Assembly: GCA_963920575.1 (NCBI GenBank)
Contig: OY986972.1
Span: 21,798,083 to 21,862,082 of the forward strand
Origin: Narthecium ossifragum
Taxonomy: Eukaryota > Streptophyta > Magnoliopsida > Dioscoreales > Nartheciaceae
Direction: 5' to 3'
DNA length: 64,000 nucleotides
The notes below the pieces were generated by a model that saw nothing but the letters and a program-made list of their open reading frames with translations, was not told where the DNA came from and ran no database searches. Of this stretch, positions 45,791 to 56,856 are shown piece by piece. A program made the translations under genes and the position numbers. Position 1 is the first letter of the stretch. Each line of letters starts with the position of its first letter.

Positions 45791-47382
45791 ATCTCTTGTT
45801 ATTCAAAAAGTACTGATAGTATTACTTGATCCACGTTAAACTGCTTCTTAATTAAGTTCTTTGATGATCAGCAGTTAGGATGCAGTAATAAAATCAACTT
45901 AAGTCATTACCTAACTAGTCTTTGTTAGAGAATATAAATGCATACAGACGCTCTTTCTATTAACTTAGGTTTTATGGGACAATTTGTTGTTGACATGTTA
46001 TCAGATATCGAGAGTTTCGAACATGACTCGGTGAGATACTTGTGCACACCTTATGTGACACCAACCAGTGATGTGATGTGGCATCCTACATCAGCAAAAG
46101 TGAGACTGATGTTAAAAACCTAATCTGAAAAACCATCTTATTTCGTATCTAAGCTGGTCAGTATTCAATTAAATTGTACGTTATTAGAAAATAAGATAGA
46201 GACTTGAATCGACGGAGGAATTCTTCTTCTTTTTTCAGTGCATCCCATATAAATAAATGAGTTGAAATCAGAATTTGTTTACTATTATTTCTTCACAAAT
46301 ATTATGATACGTGCATAAGAAGATAATAAGAGTTTGACACAATAAAAGCATGTCATATGAAGACCTTTTACATAATAAAGGCTTCGTGTGGATGCTACTA
46401 TGTATTGTATCATGAACTACAATAAAATAATATCAATTTTCTTTTTATTAATTAAGTTGGATTAAAGATTCTCCCCCTTACCCTTTTGACAGTGAGATTA
46501 ATTTGTCAGTCATTGATGAAGATATAAGTTATGGAAATAAAATTTGCAAAGCACATCAAAAGAAAAAAGAATTAGTTTACAAAAAACAGGCAACAATGTT
46601 GATATTAGATTGAAGACATGGCTTTAGCAAAATCATTAATATTAGATTGAAGACATGATTTTCCCTCTAATCGATTTTCCAAACCAGCAAGAAATTTTTC
46701 ATTATTTTCTCTCCCTTTTATTAGACAATCATGAATTAATACATAAATTTCAATCGAATGCAAAATCATGGATTTTTTTGTTTTTTGCTGATGGGGCAAG
46801 CCACGTCAACAACATGAACACTCACATTTGCATGTCCATCTGATCATGAGTAATATGAGTAATGAATTACGTACATGATCATGTGGTTATGTACGCTGTA
46901 TATGTTCCTCAATCGTTAGACATCTATCGATTAGATGATTGACACATTCAATCAGTAAATGTTTACCGATTAATTGATCTAATCGATTGGGAGAACTCTG
47001 TCAATGAATTAGGCTTGTGCAGCGTACATGTCCTTATATAGTTATATAGATACCCCAATCGGTTCTTTGTATCATTTGTCTTTGCTCAAAATATCTAGAA
47101 ATACTTTAATTTCCATTTGAAGAAAACAACATAAACGAGCTAGCATTTTCTTATTTTGTGCTCGTGAAATGATAAATTTCAGCTTAAAACTACGCAAATT
47201 ATACATGAAGACGTACATATTAATTCTTATGGAGTTCATGAATCATAACATATACAATTAATCCAAAACAACACCCGCATCAAAACCTTCGTTATCCTAA
47301 GCCATAATTCATGAATATGCAACAAAAGGAAAGCGCATCAAAACATCGATCTTGCATGCACGGATGCACCGCCAACACTGGA
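45791..47382. other. intergenic, nothing coding recognised
   Basis: AT-rich. A 19-bp direct repeat, ATATTAGATTGAAGACATG, occurs at about 46600 and 46638. Several 'atcgattagat'-type palindromic stretches lie at 46915-46990. The last few hundred bases should be the 3' flank of the second GRP gene. Confidence 0.45.
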
Positions 47383-48618
47383 TCAACGCCCGCCACCACC
47401 GCCTCCTGCACCGCCACCGCCACCAACTCCGACGCCGACCCCAACCCCGACGCCGATTCCAACACCACCACCAACACCGTGCCCTCCGCCAAGACCTCCA
47501 CCGATGCCTCGACCACCTCCAGCTCCTAAGCCACCGCCTGCACCACCTCCGGCGCCAAAGCCCCCGCCACTGCCAGCCCCACCGCCTTCACCACCGCCAC
47601 CACCACCTCCTCCTCCCAAACCTCCACCCCCACCAACACCTCCAGCTCCACCTACACCGCCACCGGCACCAAACCCTTCGCCGTGCCCGGACCCACCACC
47701 ATCTCCGCCACCGCCGCCTCCGCCAAAGCCGCCACCTCCTCCAACACCACCACCTCCTGCACCACCACCGACTCCCCCACCAGCTCCAAATCCTCCACCA
47801 TGACCACTGCCACCACCAAGTCCTCCTCCTCCTCCTCCACCCATGCCCCCGCCACCGCCCACTCCACCTCCGCCTGCTCCACCACCAACTCCACCTCCAG
47901 CTCCGAACCCTCCACCGTGACCACTCCCACCTCCAACTCCTCCTCCTCCACCTCCACCCATGCCCCCACCACCTCCAACACCTCCGCCTGCTCCACCACC
48001 AACTCCACCTCCAGCTCCGAACCCTCCACCGTGACCACTCCCACCTCCAACTCCTCCTCCTCCACCTCCACCCATGCCCCCACCACCACCCACTCCACCT
48101 CCGGCACCGCCGCCTACACCCCCGCCAGCTCCAAATCCTCCACCATGACCGCTCCCACCACCCAGTCCTCCTCCACCGCCACCGCCTCCTCCAAATCCTC
48201 CACCACCTCCAACACCACCGCCGGGGCCACCACCTCCTCCCACGCCACCACCAGCTCCAAACCCACCGCCATGACCAGAACCACCACCTAAACCACCACC
48301 ACCACCTCCGCCAAAACCACCACCTCCTCCCACACCACCACCAGCACCTCCTCCTGCACCACCCCCCGCTCCAAACCCTCTACCACCACCGAGACCTCCT
48401 CCACCACCACCTCCAAACCCACCTCCTCCACCAATGCCACCACCTCCACCTGGCCGACCACCAAAACCACGCCCAGGCCCGCACCGTCGGAAGCGGCAAT
48501 CACCACCACCAAAGCGGCCACGGTCGTCGTCGAAGCCAGCGAGAGCCGTCGCACTTAAATGAGCAGCGACGCACACCACCAGGAGAAATAAAACCTTCAT
48601 TGAAAGACCCATGATCAC
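47383..48618 (-). CDS. large glycine-rich cell-wall structural protein, 411 aa (405 aa from the favoured start)
   Basis: A single exon on the minus strand. The frame opens at 48618, but the Met at 48600 (MKVLFLLVVCVAAHLSATAL..) begins the better signal peptide. A short mature N terminus with two Cys and several Arg (DDDRGRFGGGDCRFRRCGPG) follows. The rest is glycine-rich, built from a 37-42 residue unit of the form SGHGGGFGAGGGVGG-[GA]-GGGVGGGGGMGGGGGGG, repeated about six times. At the DNA level 'ccacc(g/a)tgaccactccc' recurs near 47800, 47916, 48027 and 48141, a period of about 111-126 bp. The tail changes to alternating GVG(I/V)G. The expected role is structural, in the cell wall. Long frames on the + strand (for example 47352-48614) are antisense readings. 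Confidence 0.85.
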   Translation of the reverse strand: MIMGLSMKVLFLLVVCVAAHLSATALAGFDDDRGRFGGGDCRFRRCGPGRGFGGRPGGGGGIGGGGGFGGGGGGGLGGGRGFGAGGGAGGGAGGGVGGGGGFGGGGGGGLGGGSGHGGGFGAGGGVGGGGGPGGGVGGGGGFGGGGGGGGGLGGGSGHGGGFGAGGGVGGGAGGGVGGGGGMGGGGGGGVGGGSGHGGGFGAGGGVGGGAGGGVGGGGGMGGGGGGGVGGGSGHGGGFGAGGGVGGGAGGGGVGGGGGMGGGGGGGLGGGSGHGGGFGAGGGVGGGAGGGGVGGGGGFGGGGGGGDGGGSGHGEGFGAGGGVGGAGGVGGGGGLGGGGGGGGGEGGGAGSGGGFGAGGGAGGGLGAGGGRGIGGGLGGGHGVGGGVGIGVGVGVGVGVGGGGGAGGGGGGR

Positions 48619-48671
48619 TTTCCAAGAGAGGAATTTAAACTACTCCTCAATGCTTCTAGCCTTTGCTTAGC

Positions 48672-48682
48672 CTTCTCCTTAT
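48672..48682 (-). promoter_or_regulatory. candidate TATA box of the 411-aa GRP gene
   Basis: On the minus strand CTATATAAGG lies about 75 bp upstream of the favoured ATG (48600). Confidence 0.65.
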
Positions 48683-48767
48683 ATAGGCATGCAAAGGCCA
48701 AAGAAATACTGGTGATAAGATGCTACTAATTAATTAGTAGTGATATAGTTCACATTTTTAGTGCAAA

Positions 48768-48953
48768 CAAGTTGAGAAGAGGAGGATGGGAGGCAAGTCG
48801 CATTGATTGGTGCATGGCCCATAGGGGCCATTGCCGCGTTTGAACAGTTGAGAGTTTGGAGGACGCATTGAATGATGCTTAGTGCCAACTTATGCAAGTC
48901 AAAATTAAGCATAAATCAACTGCATCTTCACCGACATGCGTGCAGTGTGATCA
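48768..48953. repeat. segmental duplication: GRP upstream block, second copy
   Basis: Partner of 43541-43720, about 170 bp upstream of the GRP start codon. Conserved 'gcgtttgaacagttgagagt' may mark promoter sequence. Confidence 0.7.
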
Positions 48954-49024
48954 AATCATCTTTTTTTTCCTTTTTTTTCTTTTTTCTTTTTTAATTTAGC
49001 CCGAAAACTGTGTATATAAAAAAA

Positions 49025-49591
49025 ACAACCCTTGAAGGAGTTTCTGACTGCAAGAAAATCGGCTCTTCCGCCACGAGCACCTGCTCAGGCTCATCCCTTC
49101 TTGATCCGCATCGACGCCTCTGTGTCTTCTTCCTCATCCGATCTTGCTGCTTGTTGCATGGACAACCAGGGAACTACCATCTTTTGGACTTGACAACAAC
49201 CTTCTCACCCAATGCCTGTGGTCGAAGCAGAACTCAATGCTATCGCTGGTGGTGTCATGGAAGCAAAGAACCGCGGCTACTTCGACTTCCATGTAGAATC
49301 TGATTGTCTGCTCACCGTCCGCTTGCTTAATGGATCCTCAGCCTGGCCGGTCTCTCTTCAGAATACTCTCAAGTCTATTTGGTGGATTACCGCTCAAGGA
49401 TCTTCCTCCTCTTTCACTCATATCCCTAGACATATCAATACTATTGCGAATGAGCTTGATGTTCAAGCCCGTCTCAATAGTAGCTTGATGATGCGCTAAT
49501 CCCACATCTTGTACTCTTCCCTGCTCAGACCCCCTTGTAACCGGCTTTGCTTCTAGCCTCCGAACTTGTTTAGTCAAAAAAAAAAAAAAAA
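49025..49591 (+). mobile_element. LINE RNase H fragment (+), nested in the minus-strand LINE
   Basis: Plus-strand frame 49212-49499 encodes VVEAELNAIAGGVMEAKNRG, VESDCLLTVRLLNG and FTHIPRHINTIANELDVQAR, an RNase H domain. A 3' UTR and an A-tract at 49577-49591 follow. The 5' boundary near 49025 is approximate. Confidence 0.75.
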
Positions 49592-50139
49592 GAAATGTCC
49601 CTCAAACCCCCGCGACCCATATGCATCGCCCATGCCGAGGATGTAAGACCATCATCCAGGGAATTGAACTCACATGAGATATGAACAAACATGATACTCT
49701 CGAATTTGGACTCGCCAAACCGAGATTAGTGAAGCTGCGAGATAGTCAAGTCTCCCACTGATGTAGCCAACATCAAGTAGTGAGTTAGACTCGACTACGA
49801 GCGCGTCCAACCCCCTCCACCGAGACTCTTGCAGTCCGTCTTCGATCGCTCGAATCTCCACTTCAACCACCGAACTCGCCATGTAGCCGTCGCGCTAGAA
49901 TCAGATAGGGACTGTCCATCTTGAAAGAAAGCAACGCCAAGACTAGCGATGCCCATGGACAGCAACATCTGTTCTAATAACATGTGCAACAACCACAGGA
50001 GGAAGGCTAGGAGCCCACTGTGGCGAGTTTGAGAGAGAGAATTCTCGGACCTGCCTGGCGATAAGATGAGCCGGCCTCTCCGCTGATAGCTACAGGTTGC
50101 CAAAAATGACCTTGTTCCATTCCATCCAAATCCATTCCA

Positions 50140-51242
50140 TAGGGGTGTCCATCGGGTTCGGGCCAGGCTGGGTTGGAGCCAATACTCGGTCCGGCCCTCG
50201 TAATCATTCGGACCGAGCCGGGCCCAAGCCGAGTCCAATAAGCCTTCCACCCGGTCTGGCCCATGTATGATCCTGCCCGGATTGAAGACCGAGCAGCACC
50301 AAACCGGGTCGAACCCAGCATGCCAGCCCCATATTTCTTCCTTTCTTGAACACTCCTACTCTCTCTTCCCATCTTTCTTCCTCTCTTGAACCCAGCCCAC
50401 CAGCTCTCCTGGCCCATCCCCTCCATCTCCCTCCTCTCCCCCTCCTTCCGCATCACCTCCCCCCGCCCCAGCACCCCTGCCTCCGCACTGTCGCCCGCCG
50501 CTACGCCCTCCTCCTCCGCTTCGAGCATCACCGCCCTCTCCTATCACCCGTGACTCCCCCTTGCTGACCCTCGCCATCTCCGTTGTCGACCCCTCCGCCC
50601 CACTCCGCGATGGTGTGGACGAGTCCTACTCCCTCTTTGTCTCCTTCGGCCTCGTCCGCTGCGACGTTGTGGGGCGCCATCCGCGGCCTCGAGACCTTCT
50701 CCCAGCTCACCTGGGCGTTCCACCCCGGCGGCCGGCACTGTGAACCCCTCGTCGTCGCGATGCCCACGGAGATTAATATATCTAATCGGCCAATCTTTGG
50801 GCACCGGTGAGTGATGCTGGGCACCGAACCGATCTTCGTTCCATTTGATGCTGCCGTCGAAGTCGAGGATGGCGATGGAGGGCTCCTACGGTGAAGCCAT
50901 GGTCTACAGTCCGGAGGATGTGCAGAGGATCGTGGAGTACACCATGTGTTACGGCGTTCACGTCGTCCCAGAGTTCGATGTGAGTTGTCCACTCCGCCGC
51001 CCGGCCACCACCTTCAATTGCTGGGAACCCATTTCTAAAACTTGGGATCTTTGGCAGGTCACACAGGCTCAATGGACCTTCTTTAGCCCTTCTTTAAAAC
51101 TCGAACAGGATCGGGCCGGACCGGGTTTTTGACCAAGGGTCTCAGGTCCGGCCCTGAATCCGGATCAGTTCGGACCAACATGGCCAACACTTGAGCCGAA
51201 TCCGTACCGGGCAGGTCATTTGGGTTTTTTTGGACACCCCTA
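50140..51242 (+). mobile_element. hAT-like element carrying captured beta-hexosaminidase exons
   Basis: Short TIRs TAGGGGTGTCCA (50140-50151) and its exact complement (51231-51242). Subterminal 'cgggttcgggcc'/'ggccggaccgggttt' GC-rich sequences are similar on both sides. The element interrupts a LINE whose sequence resumes on the other side. Flanking 8-mers CCATTCCA and CAAATCCA agree at 6 of 8. The interior contains host-gene coding fragments and no transposase. Confidence 0.78.
50480..50979 (+). pseudogene. captured fragments of a GH20 beta-N-acetylhexosaminidase gene
   Basis: Piece 1 (about 50480-50806) reads VARRYALLLRFEHHRPLL, then LAISVVDPSAPLRDGVDESY, and after a frame change TLWGAIRGLETFSQLTWAF..RPIFGHR. 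It is followed by a splice-donor GTGAGT at 50807. Piece 2 (about 50830-50979) reads SFHLMLPSKSRMAMEGSYGE, AMVYSPEDVQRIVEYTMCYG, VHVVPEFD, then GTGAGT at 50980. These match successive parts of plant beta-hexosaminidases (family GH20, N-glycan and chitobiose trimming). The part between them, including the usual HRGLLLDTSRN and HWH segment, is missing. Retained donors show capture of genomic DNA. Frameshifts make it non-functional. Confidence 0.82.
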
Positions 51243-51342
51243 CAAATCCATCAAAGGGAATAGCCCATCCCAGTCATGCGCTTCCTCAGCCTCGCGCGTG
51301 AAGAGAGCGCAAAGAGCCTCCGGCATTCGTCATTAATCATCT

Positions 51343-52294
51343 CCATAATAGGCTAATATATACTACCGGCTTTCATACAATTGTTTTCGGATTAATTAAT
51401 TAATGACAATAAAAGAGCAATTAATTTAATCTAGATGAGGACCAAGACCAACCAACGTGGACGACAAAGTCCACATTGCAGCTGAAACTTATTAATGTCA
51501 TATGCAATGTAATGTGTCAGTATATTGATCTCAATATATAGCTGAAGATAATATACACATGTAGCATGGTCCACATCATTAAACACTAAATAAGAGCTCA
51601 TGCCCCTCTTGATGACCAGAAGTACGTACCATCAATCTCAATCCTCTAGAATTCAAACTTGTATAAGCTTTGTTGGCCAGTCAACGACCGACATGTGATC
51701 TCAAGCCCACTAGTTCCATTCTTTTTAAGCTCCAAAATGCACATGAATGCAGGGATCGATGTCAAATGAAGAGCTTATTTGTTTCGTTTAAACTCTAAAG
51801 TCTACGTAAAGGATAGAATACTTGCGTGCGTGCATGCATGAGGTCAGCGCGTCACTAACGTACCACCATCAATGCTTCCACCCAAACGAACGCGGCTGGC
51901 TCTAAACTTAATTTAGAGATGAGATCTCAATATCTCTAGCTACCTCATGACTGGCCTTGAACTAGCTGTGGAGAATTAAAGCGGTCCAAGCCTCAAATGA
52001 TTCTCCAAATAGTGTTGAGGATTAATATCTACTACGTATCGTCCTTATCTTCCTCAGCATATTAAGGCGGTTTTGGAGGTATGAAAACTTGAATTGCTTA
52101 CTCTCTAGACTTGAACATGGGTTAAGAGGCCGGACTCAGGCAAAATTGTTTTTGAGGGTTGGGGGATGTATGGGAAGAAAATTGTCAACCCACTTGTGGC
52201 AATGAACTATACATATCCATATCTTTAAAGCATAAGAAGATTGTAACTGATCATGTAATAACTCAAACGGAGGAGGAAGACGTAGATATATATC
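51343..52294. repeat. segmental duplication partner of 44641-45330, no gene
   Basis: Collinear with 44641-45330 over about 650 bp (for example 'gcacatgaatgcag', 'aattaaagcggtccaag'). The remaining part to 52294 shows nothing coding that I can support. Confidence 0.65.
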
Positions 52295-53131
52295 TATGTA
52301 CACAAGGGCGGACCCTGGATTTGAAGTCCGCCCGGACTGCCTTACTTGATTTCACAAAATTTAATAAGAATAAAAGCTATTGTTTTGACAAAACACAAAT
52401 TTCATTAAGGTTTCAAATAGTCTAACATTGATAAAGAAATATCATCATTTTGATACAATAAATTGTGAACAAATGCAATAACAAATGTAGGTATGACAAA
52501 TAGTCTAAATATGAGCAAAATTACCAACTCAACCAATTTGATGACATAAATATTAGGAATTTATCATAAATATTATGAACAACTCAACCAATGTGTTTCT
52601 TCTCTTTCTTTTTTGATTTGCCATCATAATGAAAAACCCAAAATCCTGTATAATTTATATGCACGTTCAACTATCTAATAACTCAAAATAATCACAATAA
52701 AATGTAAAGCTTACGAATAGTATAAAACAACTAATAAAACTAATAAAAACTCACACAGAGCAATTTCCAGGCTTAACTAAAATTTCGCTGATTAAAAAGG
52801 CAATGACACCTTAAGAGAAAAAAGAGGATGGAAATATATGACATTGAACCCATAAGTCGGGGATTTTAAAAGCAATGTTAGTATACAACCCATATGCAGA
52901 TTTTAGTTGAGCAGCCGAGCATTCACCTTGATTCTGATGGGCAGGGGTGGGTAGTGAGCTTGCTCAACTGCTCAAGTAACCCTTAAGTAGTTATGTGGGC
53001 ATGGGCCTTGGGCTAAAGGCATTTGTTTTTTATTTAACTGGGCTAAACATAAATTTCTAAGAGGATTTCTTGTGGGTTGCCCGGGCTGTAACCCGGTGTA
53101 GCCTACTCTTGGGTCCGCCCATGTATGTACA
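52295..53131. mobile_element. non-autonomous hAT-like element with perfect 8-bp TSD
   Basis: Body 52303-53123 (821 bp). TIRs are CAAGGGCGGACCC and (complemented) CATGGGCGGACCC. TSD TATGTACA occurs at 52295-52302 and 53124-53131. The interior is AT-rich and non-coding. Confidence 0.88.
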
Positions 53132-53714
53132 TCGATTCATACCCAACATCTTCTACATAATGCTTTATACAAATATAAATTCAACTCTTAACTCTTAACT
53201 TAAGCTTTTGGGTTTATTAGTGAAATTAATATGGTATCAGAGCAAAAGGTCAAGAGTTTCAAATCTATTTCTATTAGCTCATGTTAGGAGGTGAAACTCA
53301 TCCCTTCTTATTAGTTTAAGCCTTTTCTAATGAAATATCATGTTGTATATGTGACATTGCGTTTTAAGACGTGGTTGTCATTATTGATTTTTAATTTGTG
53401 TTTTGTATGTAAAACCAAAATCAAAATCATTTAAATCATAACTAGTCATTTTTAGGTTATATAAATACATAAACACCCTCTTATCATTAGCTTAAGTTTT
53501 TTTTTGAGACAATGGACTAATGGACATGGTATTGGAGCGGTAACATAGAGTTTTAAACCATTACTTGTTAAGAGACTTTTGCACACCTCGTTTGTGTGGC
53601 ACTATTGATGTGGTGTCCAACGTCAGCAAAGGTTAAAAAAATTAAGAACTTAAAAGTCGTAGTGGTTTTGTTTTTCCTTTTTTTTGTGAATCTGCTAGTT
53701 ATAAATATAACAAT
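53132..53714. other. intergenic with retroelement debris
   Basis: It contains the duplicate of 45530-45660 and a second, degenerate 'tggtattggagcggtaac' near 53532. No open frame of note. Confidence 0.45.
53232..53243 (+). other. copia-type primer binding site
   Basis: TGGTATCAGAGC is an exact match to the usual plant Ty1/copia primer site (initiator tRNA-Met complement). The preceding 'gtgaaattaata' would be the end of a decayed LTR. No gag/pol follows. Confidence 0.55.
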
Positions 53715-54831
53715 GTCTTAAAGTCATTTGGGTGATCGACAAGATCAATAGTAATTTCGTAAATATTGTCATTAAATAGTACTCATATTTAACTTTGACA
53801 TAGCTAAAGTATTTTGACCATAACTTTTACATAAAATATCTAAATTGGCATATTTTTGTACCATTGGAAAGAGGACAAACAGATTTACAACTTTCACATT
53901 GACGAGATTTTCAGATTACATCGTTTAGTATGTCAAACTATCAGCCAAATTATCCAATGGTAAAATAGTAAATAATGACCGAATTTTCAAATGTCATCGT
54001 CCAAAGAATGGTCGATTTCAACGACCAAATTCCAATCGACCAATTTCCATTTGCCATTTCCAATCAACCATATTTTGGTCGATTATTTTAATAACCATCA
54101 TCAATGTAGTCCGACTATTTTGGCCATAACTTTCTCATACGATGTCCAAATGAGTTGGTTTTTGAACTGATGGAAAGAGAATTCGGAGAACTACAACGTT
54201 TGTGTTCAAAGGTTTTCCAAATTCGAAGGTTATCATCGGCCAAGCTGCAGTGGAAAACAAAACGCTCTATTTGATGGTTGTTTTGTAAATAACTGAAGAT
54301 GTCGACTAGTTATGCAGTTCTAACGGTTTCAAATTCTATTCTGACAGTTTCATAACAGTTCTAAGACAATTTCAGAGCAGTTCCAATACAGTTCCAGAGC
54401 AGTTCAGACGGTTCCAAAGTGGTTACGTCAGAAACTATAAAATGCATGAAGATGAAGAAGAACATTCTCTCCCAAAATCAAGAGCAAACCAACTTTTATT
54501 TTTATATCCAATGTAGTCTTTTTTCTTTATTTTCAATGTAGCATTATTTATCTTAATGAAGCCTTTTTCTTTGCTTTAATTTCCTGCAATGAAGTTTTTC
54601 ATTCATAGGAGTAGTGCTAGCATAGTTCTATTCATAGGAGTAGTTCTAGCATAGTTCTATCACTCATAGGAGTAGTTCTACCATAGTTCATCACCCATTA
54701 TTCTCATCGTCCACTTTTCATCTTTCATTTTTCACTATTCTCATCGTCCATTTTCCACACTTTTCATCTTTCAAGCTTCAACACCTCTATTTTTTTTTTT
54801 TGACAAGATGAGCCCGTAGGCTGGTGTAAAG

Positions 54832-55275
54832 CTACAGCTTAACAAGCCCAAAACTTGGGGTATAGGAACACCTCCTACCTTGGACCTCCATCAACTGTGA
54901 GGCCAAGTTACAATCCCAAAACTGGGCATTCCAACGCCCTCTTCCTTCTCTTGCGAGACGATCCACAATCTCATTCTCTTCCCTGGGGATGTGGCGAACA
55001 TGGGCCTCCAATAACTGTGCAGCTGACCAGCAAAACCACTGCAGTCGGTCTTTAAGATGAGATGGCCACCGCCGACGGCCAGAGAAGAGTAGAACCAGGT
55101 CGAGAGAATCCAATTCAAAATACACACGACACATACCTTTAGCTCTGGCGATATCGAGACCCCTTTCCATCCCTGCAAGTTCCCCTTCCAATACATCCGT
55201 TGCTCGGCCTCCTTCAGAGAATGCCCAGAGTTGCTTCCCCTCCGGGCTGAAACAGAGAACCCCGTATCCCGCCAA
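54832..55275 (-). pseudogene. LINE RNase H domain
   Basis: A 147-aa open segment with the RNase H fold order: YGVLCFSPEGKQLWAFSEGG, acidic ELAGMERGLDIA, FELDSLDLV, then HIPREENEIVDRLAREG. The Asp/Glu positions expected for metal binding are largely kept. It is separated from the RT and zinc-knuckle parts by frame breaks. Confidence 0.8.
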
Positions 55276-56103
55276 GTCTCTAGCAATAGATGCGTCCGTC
55301 TAGATAATATTAAACACATTACTCCCATGTTTTGATGGATTCACCCTTCCCGTCTTTAGCCACTTTCTCACCCACCACTCCTTTGATAACCAGCTGATGG
55401 AGTTTGCTAATTTACATGGTAGCTCCCTTGTTCCATCGAAGACGATGATGTTTCTATTCCTCCATATGGACCAGAGTACATAACCAAGCTTGGACTTTCT
55501 TTCAATCCAGACCTTCGATTTCCATGAGGATGCAAACAATTCCTTCCAACAAACCCAACTCTCATTAGCCCGAAATTGTGTATCCTTGGCGAACACCCTA
55601 TGCCATACCTCCTTGGACTGTTCACAGGAGAAGAACAAGTGATATAAGGTCTCTAGCTCCTTCCCGCAGCGAGGACAAGATGGGCTACAGGCTGCTCCCA
55701 CCTTATGCAAGGCCGCTATCGTTGGGATCCTCTCATGGCCTAATTTTCAAAGAAACGCCTTGACCCTCGGATTAAAAGGGCCTTTCCAAATGGTCATCCA
55801 CCTTATCTCCATCAGACGATGAGCAAATTTGGGGGGGTTCTATGTTCCTGTAACATAGAATAGGTAGATGTTGAAGAAATAAGACCACTAACCGCGTGAA
55901 CCCAAATCGGCTTATCTTCCTCCTCAGCTGCTACCTGTAGAGCACAGATCTGTTCAGCCACACAGTCATGGAAAAGTCTTCGGATTGTCCTTTTTCGCCA
56001 AACTCCATCTGATCTCAGTAAGCTCCCGACTTTCATTTGGCTGGGAGGAGGTCAACATTGAAAAAAGTCGCCATGCTGGAGATGATCCTCTTGCCGGTTT
56101 TTC

Positions 56104-56856
56104 CTAGGGGAGAGCACCCCTCCAGCTATATTTTGCCTTAGTCAGCTGTTTCCACAAGGAGTCAACATCGGGACAAAGCTTTGCCACCCTGATCATTCTA
56201 AGAGGTCGTTGCCAGGTGGGGAGGTGATGAAGTACCACCCCGCCATCCTCCTTTGGAGAGCGCACTGTATCCCACTTCAAATTAGACAATTCAGACTTCC
56301 TACCACTCCAGAGGAATGCTCTAGCCAACTTCTCTAACACCCTTATCACCCCGGCTGGTACATGGGTAGACATCATAAGGTGTACCGGAATGACTTGAAA
56401 AACATGGCGAAGCAAGGTGATTTTCCCTGGTAGCGACAGCCGCTTCCCGCTCCATCGCGAAATGAGCTCAACCACCTTATCAACCATCTCACTGAAATCG
56501 GCGGCATGCAACCGCTTGCCATGAATAGGGACTCCAAGATATCTCCACAGGCCAGGTTGTTCCACCATCCCAAGCCGCCTAAAAATCCGTAGCCGCCGCC
56601 CTCTTCGAAGAATTGGAGATATCTTCATACCGGACTTCAACGGATTAAGTGCCATCCTCGAAGTTTCCTGGTACCACGTAAAGATCCGCTTGATTTTCTG
56701 TGCCTCTGCCAATGATGCCTCTGTGATCACAAGACAGTCATCCACATGAAAGAGATGAGTCATACGAACTGGTGCTCTGGGGAAATTGATGCCAACCAAG
56801 CCATGACATGGGTCGTTCAGGGCCTTGGACAGAGCCACCTGAACAATAATAAACAA
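56104..56856 (-). pseudogene. LINE reverse-transcriptase C-terminal part
   Basis: A 250-aa open segment with QVALSKALNDPCHGLVGINF, the catalytic-loop variant HLFHVDDCLVITEASLAEAQ (usually FADD), NPLKSGMKISP, LWRYLGVPIHGKRLHAADFS and SLPGKITLLRHVFQVIPVHL. The N-terminal fingers are truncated. Confidence 0.82.

Larger units (their letters stand above)
48954..51342 (-). mobile_element. LINE (minus), interrupted by another LINE and a hAT-like element
   Basis: The T-rich 3' end starts at 48962. The body resumes at 49592-50139 and 51243-51334. TSD AATCATCT occurs at 48954-48961 and 51335-51342. The paralogous locus at 44645-44665 (GATCAAATCATTTCCATAAC) is the empty site. Minus-strand coding includes ..WNKVIFGNLQLSAERPAHLI-like sequence (50115-50060) and the RNase H piece SSVVEVEIRAIEDGLQESRW (about 49880-49820). 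The 5' end is truncated. Confidence 0.72.

Noticed and set aside
47352..48614. 420-aa His/Leu-rich and other Pro- or Thr-rich + strand frames
   Set aside because: These are antisense readings of the glycine-rich gene, which has a signal peptide and a TATA box on the minus strand.
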